Positions 12,501-22,824 of a stretch of DNA of 64,000 bases are shown one piece after another. Made by a program: the position numbers and the translations under genes. The stretch is from Mytilus edulis (lineage: Eukaryota > Mollusca > Bivalvia > Mytilida > Mytilidae). The notes below the pieces were generated by a model. That model made no database searches and was not told where the DNA came from. It saw only the letters and a program-made list of their open reading frames with translations. The number at the start of each line of letters is the position of its first letter. Position 1 is the first letter of the stretch. The stretch lies in NCBI RefSeq assembly GCF_963676685.1, contig NC_092345.1:83269592-83333591 (forward strand), written 5' to 3'.

Positions 12501-15500
12501 CATTGAGTCAGAGAACACAGTCTTGCAAAAAAACTTTCATTCTGAAATAATGAAATGTATTTTGATGTGGTATTCATATAGCATTACAAAATGCTCCTTT
12601 TATTAGGTACAATCAAAGCCCAAGTGTTATTATTGCATAAATCATCAATATGTTAGATTTTCAATTATGAATTCGGACAAGTGAGTTAAGAGTTCGGACA
12701 AGCTGATTTTCTTGCTACTTGTCCGACAAGTTAGAAAAAAATGTTAATGTAGAGGCCTGCATTAACACATGTACAAATGTACATCCAACACAAACTTAAT
12801 GTGTTGTGAGTTGTTATATGAAATTGTGTATATTTAGGTGAGATTGTCTGACTATTTATGACAGTATTTTATTTGAAAGAATTGCCAGACATAAGTTCAT
12901 TCTAGACCTATTTATGGTACAAATTCATAAGTGTTAACAAAGTAATCCTGACAGAATGTATATACATCTAGAAACTTGATACGTTTTAAATTTGTCGATT
13001 TAGTTTGCACCATAAAGGGGGGGGGGGGGGGGGGGAATGACTGACATCATTGTAGGAAAATATTACCAAAATTTAACTACCTCTTGGTCTGTTGATAAAA
13101 ATAATCCTGTTCTTGATCTATATATATGTGCCTTGTCCTCAATTTGAAAATAAAATAGTATGACTATAAGTCATGAGCAATTCATTATACTTTATACAAT
13201 CAATTTTAGTTTGTTATATTTGGAATCCAATGCCTGCAATTCAGGGTTTATATTTTCTTTGTCTGCTTTCATAATGATAAGAAAGAGTTAGCAGATTAGT
13301 GAAAAACTAAGATCTAATAAAATACACCTGCATTAAGATGAGATAAAACAGATCTCAGTGATGACCCACATATCGATTATCTGATTTGTTCACTTGATGG
13401 ATAAAATTTGAGGCTGTGTCTGAGTGATCTGTGTAGAATTGTAAGGTTTATCCCAATGGTCACATAACTGATTAAACATAAATGTTAATAAATAGGGACG
13501 CAGTTATGAATAAAAGTGAAAGCAAAAAATAAGTCATTTATGATAAATATTGTTATATTTTACCCCACTCTTAAAGTGGGGCCTTTATTGCAATCACCTT
13601 GTTTGTCTGTTATTCATCCACCTAACAAATATTCTTTGATAAAATACTTTTATCAAAAACTACACAACAGTCAAGGTTGTAAGATGCCAATACTTTTGGA
13701 TCTGTCGGACACATTCTTCCTGTTTTCAGATACTTTGAATTACTAGTGGTGAAATGATTTTGTTTTTCTTTTGGTCTTGTTCTGCCATGGCATTATCAGT
13801 CTATTTTCGACTTGTGATTTTGAATGTCCCTTTGGAATATTTCACCTCACTTTTAGCAGGAGATATGCATTTTTGTAAGATTTATTTTAGTTTAAGTTAA
13901 GTTTAAATATAATACATTTGCTTTGAAGTAAAACAGATCTCAGTGATGACCTACATATCGATTATCTGATATAATTGTTTGATGGATAAAATTCGAGGCT
14001 GTGTCTGAGTTATCTGTATGGAATTTGTAAGGTTTTTTCCTTTGAGTTGAACCTGTGTATGCTTTTGGGATATGTGAGACAACTTATTCCTGTTTTCCAA
14101 TACCTTGAATTACAAGTGGGGATATGCTTAGCAATGCAAAACATGCATTCATGTTGAAAATTAATGCATTAATTGTCTATTTTGTTGTGATCATGACACA
14201 ATTATGTTGCAATGGATTAGCTGCTCTTTGACTCCAGCTGCAAACTATTTCAAAATTATATTTATTTGATAAATATCCAGGGGAGAACATGTCTGTTTTG
14301 GAAGCTTTAAACTGATACTTCAAAATATATATTGAAATCTTGTTGTATAAGGTCTGCACAAGTACATGACAAATTTGGTTAATTAAATTAAACATTGAAT
14401 GCCACTCTTCTCAACAATTTTTAATAGTAATACATTTATGTAGCATGCTTTCTTAAATATAAAAATATTTAAGGTTTGAACCATGGAAATCAGACAATTG
14501 TTTCATCTGCAGTACAATTTTTTTAAAACAACAGCAATTGATTCATGTATATTGATCATAGTTAATTCAATTTATGTCAATTAGTTTTGATAAAGCACTT
14601 CCTGTGTGTCTATATAGAACAGATCTCTGTGATGACCCACATATCGATTATCTGACATATTTGTTTGATGGATAAAATTCGAGGCTGTGTCTGAGCGGTC
14701 TGTCTCTATAAGAATGGTATTTTTTTGCAGCCAAATAAAAGTTTTCATCGTCTGAAAGCATTTGGTTTCCAAACAATGGCTTGAGTAAAAGTGTATAAAT
14801 TTTTAATGAAAAAGTCTGCACCAAAATCTTTTTCAACTACTAGTTCAAAGACAAATATTTAGACATTTTAATTATGTGGCTTTACAAAGTTTTGGTAATA
14901 AAGTTTTACTAGTCTGGGGCATCAGACTAGTGGCTAAAGTAAAGTTGCAGACTAAAGAAAGGTTGGAGTTGTGATAGATATTTCGGGTTATCGTCCTTTG
15001 ATATGCTGTCCGGATCTAACCATGTATTAAGATTTTGGAAATAGGAACATGATGGGTTAATATGAAATTTAAATTTTTAAGTTTTTGGACTAATTTTTAT
15101 TTTTTCCCCTGTAAAAAGAAAATAACACTATGATGACTTTGTTAACATATTTTCTGACTTAATTGGTTGATGGAAAATATACGAGGCTGTGTCTGAGTGG
15201 TCTGAATATAACTATAGTATATAGTATGTACCTTTTCTTTTCTTGCATTCAGAAAGAAAACCATTTTAGGTTTGAAGCGTGGAAATCCTACATTTGTTTC
15301 ATCAGCAGTACAATATAAAAAAAAAAGTGCTAAACTAAATATAAAAAATAGTATTTATTTAATTGATACAAATATATTTACAGCCATTTAAATCTGTTAA
15401 TTTTGATAAAACACTTACTGTACATCTAAATAAAAAAGATCTCGGTGATGACCCACATATCGATTATCTGACATAATTGTTTGATTGATAAAATTCGAGG

Positions 15501-17019
15501 CTGTGTCCGAGTCATCTGCTTTATACAACTAAAAAAATTGTGACCGTATAATTTTATGACTTTGTCGGTGTCTGTAAACATTTGGTTTCCAGATAATAAC
15601 TTGACAGAGTTTATAAATTTGTACCACAAAAGAAAATGTTAGGATTGATTTTGGTGTGTATTGTCCTTTAATATTCTGTCACCATGGTCATAATCTAACC
15701 ATTTATTTAGGTTTTTTGAACATAGGTAAATGTACAATTTTCAGATTTTTTCAGTTCTTGGGACTAGAAAAATTTACCCTAAATAAAAAGACAATGCCAC
15801 TATGATGACTTTGTAAACACATTTTCTGACTTAATTGATTGATGGAAAATATACGAGGCTGTGTCTGAGTGGTCTGAATATAAAGATAGTACATATATAT
15901 ATGTAATGTATTCCCATAAGTTCTGTGTTGCTGAGCTATACATTATATTCACGTATTTAATGCTTACACTGTAATTCATGTTTTGAAATGAGGAATTATC
16001 TGTAATAATATTGATTAGAAATGTATACTAAAAACTAACCAAACTAAATTGTTAAGCTTGTGCATGGCTAAGGTTCATTACTTACACTGATATTATAGTG
16101 TAAACTAACCTAATGAGAACTAAATAAATATTTTTATGCGAATTAGCAGTTGTTAAATTTATCAGTATTGAATGAAAAAAATGTTTCTCTCAATCTCTAA
16201 ATGAGGAATTGACAAGTAAAACACATTTAATATATGTTTTTGTGTTTGTGTTTTTCAGATACTCTGTTGATGTTAACTTAGACAAGGCTACAGTAAACAA
16301 AGATGCTTTCAGAGATCCAGCTCTCAAAAGGAAAGCAAGAAAAGATGCTAAAGCTAAATTTGAAGAAAAGTAAGTTGAATTATGTGTTATTTCAGTAAAC
16401 ATTACAAAGTAACAAAGAGTGGGGTTTCATATCACTTTTTGTCATTGTCATTTATGTTTGTAATAAGGTAAAATGGAAAATACGTTGTTATCTTAGAAAC
16501 TCGAAATAGGCCGCTAGAAATGGCTTTTAATCATCTGTATGAGATGTGTATAATTAGTTTCATGCACAAAAACATGTGAAATTAAAATTGCTAACAAAAG
16601 TACATATAAATTGTTGAGTTTAATGAAACCAAATTAATGAATAAAAGATAATGGATCTAGGTTGATTAATTGATTGGTGTTTAACACTACCTTCACTGAG
16701 ACCCTCTAATCAAAAGTGGATCTATGGTAGGAATCTATATCAATCAGATTCAAAGGGTAGAGGAAAACTATCTAATATTAGAGAGTAACATCAGTTTTTT
16801 TCCCACACGATTGAGTATTGACAAGAATTTTTTTCTGTTGAAGCCATTAATAGAAACAACATACTAAGCAAAATAAATTTAAAACATGCATTATATTTTA
16901 ATCATTCTAAAATCAAGAAGTTATTTTGAAAGCAAACATTTTAATAAATTTCTGTTTGATATATTTTCAGATACAAGACAGGAAAAAACAGATGGTTCTT
17001 CCAGAAGTTACGATTCTAA
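6597..17019 (+). CDS. RPL27: Ribosomal protein eL27 (RPL27), four coding exons
   Basis: Structural protein of the large cytosolic ribosomal subunit. Coding exons are 6597-6677, 11416-11585, 16259-16369 and 16971-17019, with introns at GT-AG sites (GTTAGT, GTATAA, GTAAGT donors). Joined, they give 136 residues, the usual length of animal eL27. The protein opens [14 protein letters not shown], where an N-terminal KOW-type segment is expected, contains [13 protein letters not shown] and [10 protein letters not shown], and ends [12 protein letters not shown], all hallmarks of the family. The ATG sits two bases after an intron acceptor, so a non-coding leader exon lies upstream (candidate at 5670-5696). 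The reading frame is intact and all splice phases agree (0, 2, 2), so this looks like the functional gene rather than a retrocopy. The introns are long and hold snoRNAs and several transposons. Confidence 0.97.
6698..8274. mobile_element. Non-autonomous DNA transposon, 5-bp TSD (TE1)
   Basis: Lies in the first coding-exon intron of RPL27. Perfect 16-bp terminal inverted repeats CAGTGTTCTCCCCAGG are present at both ends, flanked by the direct duplication AAGAC (6693-6697 and 8275-8279). Near the left end, the octamer CCGCAGCG occurs several times in the first ~110 bp. The interior has no transposase that I recognise; a 95-residue minus-strand frame at 7597-7884 is of unknown meaning. CAG termini recall hAT elements, but the usual hAT duplication is 8 bp, so the superfamily is left open. 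Confidence 0.85.
8353..8482 (+). repeat. Diverged copy of dispersed repeat (see 10577)
   Basis: Shares CCGCTTTATGTCC and CATTTTGAATGGACAGCAAC with the repeats at 10577 and 11047, with about 20 percent differences. It is an older copy of the same family. Confidence 0.65.
8957..10189. mobile_element. Non-autonomous DNA transposon, 5-bp TSD (TE2)
   Basis: Terminal inverted repeats CAGTGTTCCAGCTAGG at both ends, continuing imperfectly for another ~20 bases. The target duplication is AGTGT (8952-8956 and 10190-10194). The subterminal regions carry repeated GGCGCCCTG and TGCCCTTTT words, in inverted orientation at the two ends. There is no recognisable transposase. It sits in the same RPL27 intron as TE1 and shares its CAGTGTTC terminus and 5-bp duplication, so the two are probably related families. 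Confidence 0.87.
10577..11180 (+). mobile_element. Helitron-like repeat, tandem with a partial copy
   Basis: A ~465 bp unit (10577-11041) is followed directly by the first ~135 bp of a second copy (11042-11180). Both share GCTCCCGCTTTATGTCCTGG and CATTTTGAATGGACAGCAAC. The full unit ends in a perfect 16-bp palindrome (11022-11037, AGGCTCTT/AAGAGCCT) followed at once by CTAG and a T. A hairpin close to a CTRR end before T is the signature of Helitron 3' ends. The same GAGCCTCTAG tail is, from memory, frequent in bivalve DNA. The 5' boundary is uncertain. Confidence 0.6.
11683..12759. mobile_element. Non-autonomous DNA transposon, 5-bp TSD (TE3)
   Basis: Ends are CAGGGCTCGACATTAACATTT on the left and its near reverse complement on the right (two differences), flanked by CATTA duplications (11678-11682 and 12760-12764). 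Both subterminal regions carry clusters of ACTTGTCCGA or its complement TCGGACAAGT, about 5 on the left and 4 on the right. No transposase frame is present. It lies in RPL27 intron 2, upstream of the snoRNA cluster. Confidence 0.85.
13017..13035 (+). repeat. Run of 19 G
   Basis: Uninterrupted guanines on the plus strand, inside the RPL27 intron and about 310 bp before the first snoRNA. Such a tract can form quadruplex structures and is prone to length change. Confidence 0.95.
13348..13432 (+). ncRNA. Box C/D snoRNA, type A copy 1
   Basis: An 85-nt intronic box C/D RNA. Terminal stem ACAGATC (13348-13354) pairs with GATCTGT (13426-13432). Box C is GTGATGA (13358-13364), D' is CTGA (13381-13384), a C' box TGATGGA lies about 13395-13401, and box D is CTGA (13420-13423). 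The D' guide is CCCACATATCGATTAT and the D guide ends GAGGCTGTGT. Such RNAs direct 2'-O-methylation with fibrillarin, opposite the fifth base before D or D'. I could not match either guide to a remembered rRNA or snRNA site, so the target is unassigned. Expression would come from the RPL27 pre-mRNA. Confidence 0.85.
13933..14017 (+). ncRNA. Box C/D snoRNA, type A copy 2
   Basis: Same architecture and length as the copy at 13348. Stem ACAGAT/ATCTGT, box C GTGATGA (13943-13949), D' CTGA (13966-13969), C' GATGGA (13981-13986), D CTGA (14005-14008). The D' guide differs from copy 1 by one base (CCTACATATCG...), and the D guide is TTCGAGGCTGTGT. The boxes and the terminal stem are intact, so it is likely functional. 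Confidence 0.85.
14619..14703 (+). ncRNA. Box C/D snoRNA, type A copy 3
   Basis: Stem ACAGATC pairs with GGTCTGT (one G-U pair). Box C GTGATGA (14629-14635), D' CTGA (14652-14655), C' TGATGGA (about 14667-14673), D CTGA (14691-14694). The guides match copy 1 at D' and copy 2 at D. It is the first member of a duplicated A-plus-B block that is repeated at 15435-15872. Confidence 0.85.
15126..15200 (+). ncRNA. Box C/D snoRNA, type B copy 1
   Basis: Box C ATGATGA (15130-15136), D' CTGA (15154-15157), C' TGATGGA (15168-15174), D CTGA (15193-15196), with a short CACT/AGTG terminal stem. The D guide region (ACGAGGCTGTGT) matches the type A RNAs, but the D' guide (CTTTGTTAACATATTTT) is different. 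The shared 3' half suggests A and B descend from one RNA whose D' guide has been replaced. Confidence 0.78.
15435..15519 (+). ncRNA. Box C/D snoRNA, type A copy 4, degenerate box D
   Basis: Box C GTGATGA (15445-15451), D' CTGA (15468-15471) and a C'-like TTGATTGAT are kept, and the D' guide is identical to copies 1 and 3. Box D reads CCGA (15507-15510) instead of CTGA and the terminal stem is reduced to AGAT/ATCT. Box D is essential for assembly in known C/D RNAs, so this copy may be decaying. Confidence 0.62.
15797..15872 (+). ncRNA. Box C/D snoRNA, type B copy 2
   Basis: Stem CCACT (15797-15801) pairs with AGTGG (15868-15872). Box C ATGATGA (15802-15808), D' CTGA (15826-15829), C' TGATGGA (15840-15846), D CTGA (15865-15868). 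The D' guide is CTTTGTAAACACATTTT and the D guide is ACGAGGCTGTGT. It is the better preserved of the two B copies. Confidence 0.83.
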
Positions 17020-17026
17020 GTTAACA

Positions 17027-17032
17027 AATAAA
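17027..17032 (+). terminator. RPL27 polyadenylation signal
   Basis: AATAAA seven bases after the RPL27 stop codon, followed by an A-rich stretch. A very short 3' UTR is typical of ribosomal protein genes. Confidence 0.8.
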
Positions 17033-17510
17033 GTAAAAAAAAACATTTTTGTTATATGAGAAGACCATGTTTTATGTTCTGTTGGTTATTGGATATAATT
17101 CAATGAAATTTGTTTTCTTCTCTTAGCTCTAAGGATACATGTACAGTAAAGATCTTGTTGATTTTTTCCTTGAAATTTTGACACAAATTTAAATTGATAT
17201 GTCACACTGCCAGAAGTTAAAAAAAATTATCTTCAAGATATTTCAGTTTGGCTGTTCCTGTTAAAAACACAGAATTTCAATTCTATACTTTCCCTAAAAA
17301 AATTATATATAAATGGGAAGGGGTATATTCACCTGCTTTTGCAGTGTTACTTAATGTATAGGCCTTGAAGGAAGTCAAATATAATACATAGGCCTTTAAG
17401 GTCACTATAATGAAGGGTGTTTGCAAATTTCCTTTACAATACGAATAGAGAAAGAAAAAAAATACCCTAGCAGTAGATTTTATGTGCTGTTATATACATC
17501 ATTTGCAATT

Positions 17511-18395
17511 TTTTATGCCCCACCTACGATCGTAGAGGGGCATTATGTTTTCTGGTCTGTGGCTCCGTTCGTCTGTGCGTCCGTTCAGGTTAAAGTTTTT
17601 GGTCAAGGTAGTTTTTGATGAAGTTGCATTTTTTTTTAAGTCCAATCAACTTGAAACTTAGTACAAATGTTCCCTATGATATGATCTTTCTAATTTTAAT
17701 GGCTTATTATATTTTTTACCCATTTTCACGGTCCATTGAACATGGAAAATGATGTGCGAGTGGGGCATCCATGTACTTTGGACACATTCTTGTTGGTCCT
17801 GTTTTCAAATTGGTCTACATTAAGGTCCAAAGGGTCCAAAATCAAACTTAATTTGATTTTAACAAAAATTGAATAGTTGGGGTTCTTTGATATGCTGAAT
17901 CTAAACATGTACATAGATTTTTGATTATGGGCCCAGTTTTCAAGTTGGTCCAAATCGGGGTCAAATTAAACTATTTGTTTGATTTCAACAAAAATTGAAT
18001 ATATGGGGTTCTTCAATATGCTGAATCTAACCATGTATTTAGATTTTTAATATTTGGGCCTGGTTATCAAATTGGTCCACATTGAGGTCTTAAGGGTCCA
18101 AAACTGTTCGAACAATATTTGATTTCATCAAAAATTGAATTCTTGGGGTTCTTTGATATGCTGAATCTATTCATGTATTTAGATTTTGGATATTGGTAAA
18201 TGTCAAATTTAAAAAATTTAAGTTTAAGTTCTTGGACCACATTCATTCTGTGTCAGAAACCTATGGTGTGTCAACTATTTAATCACAATCCAAATTCAGA
18301 GCTGTATCAAGCTTGAATGTTGTGTCCATACTTGCCCCAACTATTCAGGGTTTGACCTCTGCGGTCGTATAAAGCTATGCCCTGTGGAGCATCGG
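17511..18395 (+). mobile_element. Dispersed mussel-type repeat, apparently full length
   Basis: Starts with a hairpin (ATGCCCC...GGGGCAT enclosing CTACGATCGTAG, 17515-17535) and ends near CCCTGTGGAGCATC (about 18393). A 5' part (CGTCCGTTCAGGTTAAAGTTTTTGG) is followed by a tandem region (17795-18195). I recognise this combination as a very common bivalve repeat. The coding frames it opens are short and not conserved. A second, 5'-only copy lies at 26513-26700. The element class is unknown to me. Confidence 0.7.
17795..18195 (+). repeat. Three ~130-145 bp tandem units
   Basis: Each unit runs from GTTTTCAA-TTGGTCCA through CAAAAATTGAAT to GATATGCTGAATCTAACCATG and TTTAGATTTT, with 10-20 percent differences between units. 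Part of the same unit is recognisable inside the RPL27 snoRNA blocks at about 14998-15100 and 15660-15760. Confidence 0.75.
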
Positions 18396-19310
18396 GTTTT
18401 TCTTGCCTGCAACAATAATTAGTTTCAGAATGTGAGGTAAAAGGGTGATTATTTGGTAAAGATGTACACTTCCTATCTCTTAATGTCTGTTATCCGTTTA
18501 CTCTTACAAAAGTCGCCTCTGAAACTACTCAAGTTATCAGAGTATTTATTTTGCATTTTTGCCTTTTATATTGAAAACCTACAAAAGATAAATAGAAACA
18601 TCTAAAGAATAAATGTCAACATGACTGAAATTGTCAGTTAACTCTTAATAGAGTTTTCCCCCTTGAATAATGTGATGTTGAGCCTGCAACCGTTGTTGCA
18701 GAACGCTTCACATAGGGATAGTGATCTGGAGGTGCATTTGCCAACCTCATTAAAGCTTAAAACATTTCAGAAGACCTGGATCCTTCATACTTTGTACAAA
18801 GATACCTAATGTTATGAAGTTTCCGTCTGCCATATGCCAATTTCCTGACCTGATTTTCAGGGTTCAACGACTACTGTCACTACTAGAAAAAAATGGTATT
18901 GTTGTGAGTAATGGGAAAAAAATATTGGGTATGTGCATACTTTGCAAGGTCCTTTTGTCCCTTGTCCGTCAGACAAGATTTCAATTGATCTCATCTTCAT
19001 TTCATGGATCAGTGAGCAAGGTTAATTCCATATCTCAAATACTATAAGATATAGATCTATATTTGGTGTATGGATGTACATATCAAACTGCCAGGTGTCA
19101 TCTGACCTTACCCCATTTTCATGGTTATAGTTGAGGTTTTGTGTTTTAATACTGTGCTATAGGTTAACTATATTTGGTATAAGAATAATTTACGATGTAC
19201 ATGTCAGTCTGGTATTATTTTGTTAACCTTGATCTTATTTTTAGCTCAGTGAGCTTTTCTCATCACTTGTCCGTCGGAGTAAACATTTTACATTTTGAAC
19301 TTCTTAAAAG
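18396..19310. other. Gene-free, repeat fragments
   Basis: No gene seen. Around 19020-19240 there are fragments of the ~150 bp minisatellite that recurs at 31075-31690 (ATATTTGGTGTATGG, CATCTGACCTTACCCCATTTTCATGG). Confidence 0.5.
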
Positions 19311-20299
19311 AGAACCACTGAATTGAATAGAACCAAACATAGCAGGAATGTTCCTTATGAGGTGCTGACGAAGTGTTGTTACTTTTAAGCCGATCCATTA
19401 TCCAAGATGGCCAACAGCGGGTCTCTTAGTTTAACATAGGGCCCTATGGGAAATACATACAAATGTCTTCTTTTAGAGAACCACTGAATGGAATGAAACC
19501 AAACCTGGCATGAATGTTCCTTATAAGATGCTGACCAAGTGTTGTTACTTTGTAGCCGATCCATCATCCAAGATGGCCTCCTGCGGGGGACTTAGTTTAA
19601 CATAGTACCCTATGGGAAATACATACAAATGTCTTCTTTAATAGAACCACTGACTGGAATAAAACCAAACATAGCATGAATGTTCCTTATGAGATGCTGA
19701 CCAAGTGTTGTTACTTTGTAGCCGATCCATCATCCAAGATGGCCGCCATCGGGGGACTTAGTTCATAGGACCCTATGGGAAATGCATACAAATGTCTTCT
19801 TTTAGAGAACCAATAAATGGAACAAAATCAAACATGGCATGAGTGTTCCTAATGAGGTGCTGACCAAGTGTTGTTACTTTGTAGCCGTTCCATTATCCAT
19901 GATGGCCGCCAGCGGGGGGAATGAGTTAACATAGGACCCTATGGGAAACATACAAATGTCTTCTTTTGAAGAACCACAGAATGGAATGAAACAAAATGTA
20001 TCATGAATGTTTCTTATGAGGTGCTGACCAAGTGTTGTAATTTTTGTAGCCGATCCATCATCCAAGATGGCCGCCAGCGGGGGACTTAGTTTATAGGACC
20101 CTATGGGAAATACATACAAATGTCTTCTTTTAGAGAACCAATGAACGGAACAAAATCAAACATGGCATGAATGTTCCTTATGAGGTGCTGACCAAGTGTT
20201 GTTACTTTGTAGCCGTTCCATTATCCAAGATGGCCGCCATCGGGGGACTTAGTTTAACACGGGACTCTTAGGGAAACACATACAAATGCCTTCTTTTGA
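19311..20299 (+). repeat. Satellite, six ~165-bp units
   Basis: AGAACC begins units at 19311, 19477, 19643, 19806, 19970 and 20134 (spacing 163-166). Each contains GGTGCTGACCAAGTGTTGTTAC or a close variant, a CCAAGATGGCC box followed by a G-rich run, and ACCCTATGGGAAATACATAC. Units differ at roughly 5-10 percent of positions. The minus-strand open frames here (19385-20119) are by-products of the periodicity. Confidence 0.88.
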
Positions 20300-20828
20300 A
20301 GAACCACATACTTGGTTTATGGATATTTGTTAGGTTTTCTCAGATACTGTAGGCAATAAATCAACTACATTTTATGTATGATGCGATTTTAAGGTGTACA
20401 TTTCTACCTGACAGGGTCTATCTTACTTTGACATATTTTATATGATCTTCACATCTGAAACGTGATATGAAGGGTATTTAGTATAAATGTTTTTCATGGT
20501 TGGTCAACAGTAATGATTGCCATAGAAAAGAGTAGAACTGTTCTTGTTTGTCCTTTGAACTAGATTTGACGGAAATGCCACAGTACGAATATTTAACGAC
20601 CGACTTGATAAATGAAAATAGCACTTTATGAATTGAGTGCGTATTAATGTACTTGTGTAACAATGTATCAAAATCATCACCAATCAAAGTACTGACGTGC
20701 TGTTTACTAATTGACGACTGACGAAGAAACAACAATAAAACTTGTACATGTTTACTACTAGCAGTTTCTTTTTTAAGTCATTACCACATTTATGACATAC
20801 GTCATCATTCTTATGGTGTATTGACAAT

Positions 20829-21075
20829 ACACTCATCATAGATACCAGGATTAAAATTTTATATTTACGCCAGACGCGAGTTTCGTCTACAAAAGATTCA
20901 TCAGTGACGCTCGAATCAAAAATGTTCAAAAGGCCAAATAATGTACGAAGTTGAAGAGCATTGAGAACCCAAAATTCCTAAAAGTTTTGCCAAATACAGC
21001 TATGGTAATCTATTCCTGAGGTAGAAAAGCCTTAGTATTTCAAAAACTCAAAGTACGAAGTTGAAGAGCATTGAT
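20829..21075 (+). repeat. Dispersed mussel repeat (CATCATAGATACCAGG family)
   Basis: Contains ACTCATCATAGATACCAGG, GCCAGACGCGAGTTTCGTC and GTACGAAGTTGAAGAGCATTG, the last occurring twice (from 20941 and 21052). Shorter copies lie at about 32626-32655 and 46584-46645. From memory this is one of the most abundant short repeats in mussel DNA; its class is unclear to me. Confidence 0.7.
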
Positions 21076-22559
21076 TGTCTAGCCTGTTCTGTTGGCATAG
21101 AGCACGGCCGACACTCGGCTAACCGAGAAATTGGTCGGTTAATCTATATTGAGTATGTGGCTATATCGGCGGTGGGTCTGTTAATCGGGTTGGCTAAAGT
21201 CTGTTAATCAGGTGTTATCGAGGAAATCATTGGAAATTCTGCATGTTTCATTGTTTAACTTTTTAAATATATGTTTATCATAAAAATTATTCATGTCTAA
21301 CAAAACAATTCAATGTACTGAATCCAGTGGTGTAATTATTATTTTTCTAGCTTCGATGTACGATCTATAAAATGAAAAGGCGTGTTACTCATCAATAAAT
21401 TTATACACATTTTACACACACAAAATGTACACAAAAAGACACGTTGGTTGAATTTACTTGCATGCGATATTTTGAACATCGAACAAAGACAGGCATTATG
21501 TTTGTCAACCAAATTGATATCATTGTGTGAAAAATCTACACAAAAATCTGTATTTTGGTGACATAAATCAATCTTTATTTAAAACCTGGTCTGTTAATGG
21601 GTCGGATGTATAAAACCCGGTCTGTTAATTGGTCTGTTAAGAGTTATGAATGGCAATAAAAGTATAATTTTATGGCTGTATGGGGTGTTATCGGATCAAA
21701 TGGGTAGACTCAAGACGAGTGGCTAAAATATACGGAAGCAACACATGAGCAATGAAACATAATATATACGGAAACACTGACATGAACCATGAATTTAGGC
21801 CATGAATATTGAAAACTGATATAAAAAAGTGTAATATTAAAGTATTATTATACATCATGTTAAAATGCCATATTTTGATTGCCTAATACGAAGGTGTTAA
21901 TTTACTCTATCACATGGCTGAGCGGGTGACAATTTTTTGGAATGTCACCCTCTCGGCTAGACCAATAAAAAAACGGCAGTTTAAACGACGATGAAATGAA
22001 TCTACATCAAGTTATTTTTATAGACAATGCTTAAAGTTCTAATTTACTATACAACGAAGCGTGGAACGACTCAAACTTATTTCTTTTACAATTGTTGGAA
22101 AAACGTATTTCACTTGTTAATATTTTTACTTTAAAACCTATAAATCATTGTGTGTTATGCTTATTGTTGATATTAAACGCATTCGTTCACCATCGATGGG
22201 TTTCAACTGGTGATGTACATTTCATCATGTTCATTGTGATGTATATTTCTCAGCCAGATGTGAGGCCTTTTGAAAGGGGTATTTACCCAAAATTTAAATA
22301 AAATAAATAACAATAACAAAATAACAACAATTGAAAAAAAAAAATTCTTGATAGCAGAGCTTTTTTCCCGTTTCGGGCCTAATCCTTGTATCGTTTATAT
22401 GTCAAGTCAATGCACTACCTATTTACTTCACTTCTGATGATTTTTCAAATACCCGTTACGTACTTGACCAAGTACGTGACTACATAGAAAATACTTTATA
22501 ATAAAAGTCATCTGTTAAAGAAAATGATGATAGGACATTCATTATAATAAATCAAATAT

Positions 22560-22685
22560 CACATAGCTGAGAGGGTGATAGAGCAGATCGGTATCCCTCG
22601 AAAAAACATTGTCAACCTTGGCTTCGCCGCGGTTGACAATGTTTTCTCGGGACCCAATCTGCTCTATCACTCTCTCAGCTATGTG
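22560..22685. mobile_element. Palindromic hairpin element, 126 bp
   Basis: Almost the whole segment folds on itself. CACATAGCTGAGAGGGTGAT pairs with the complementary right end, and the inner arm ACATTGTCAACC pairs with GGTTGACAATGT around a loop TTGGCTTCGCCGC. There are a few mismatches in ~55 bp arms. It fits a MITE or foldback family. It is nested in TE4. Confidence 0.75.
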
Positions 22686-22824
22686 TTATTTATATCTTAT
22701 CACATATTTGTTACGGATACGGATAATTTTTTAAGATTTACCTGTTATGTTTCATTAAATTGTTATAATTGAACTTTTTTTCCCTCTTTTCTGCAACACT
22801 TAAATATGTGATAAATAGCTTAAA

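Larger units (their letters stand above)
14470..15872 (+). repeat. Tandem duplication of an A+B snoRNA block
   Basis: Two ~750-820 bp blocks, 14470-15210 and 15263-15880, contain the same succession. A string like GGTTTGAA-C-TGGAAATC with TTTCATC-GCAGTACAA comes first, then snoRNA A, then ATTTGGTTTCCA, then a segment resembling the unit at 17795-18195, then snoRNA B. Identity is clear but interrupted by many substitutions and small gaps, so the duplication is old. It explains why A and B alternate. Confidence 0.75.

Noticed and set aside
13358-15868. Matching the snoRNA D guide to the 28S segment containing CCACAGCC
   Set aside because: Only about 7 consecutive bases agree, below what is needed for a C/D guide.
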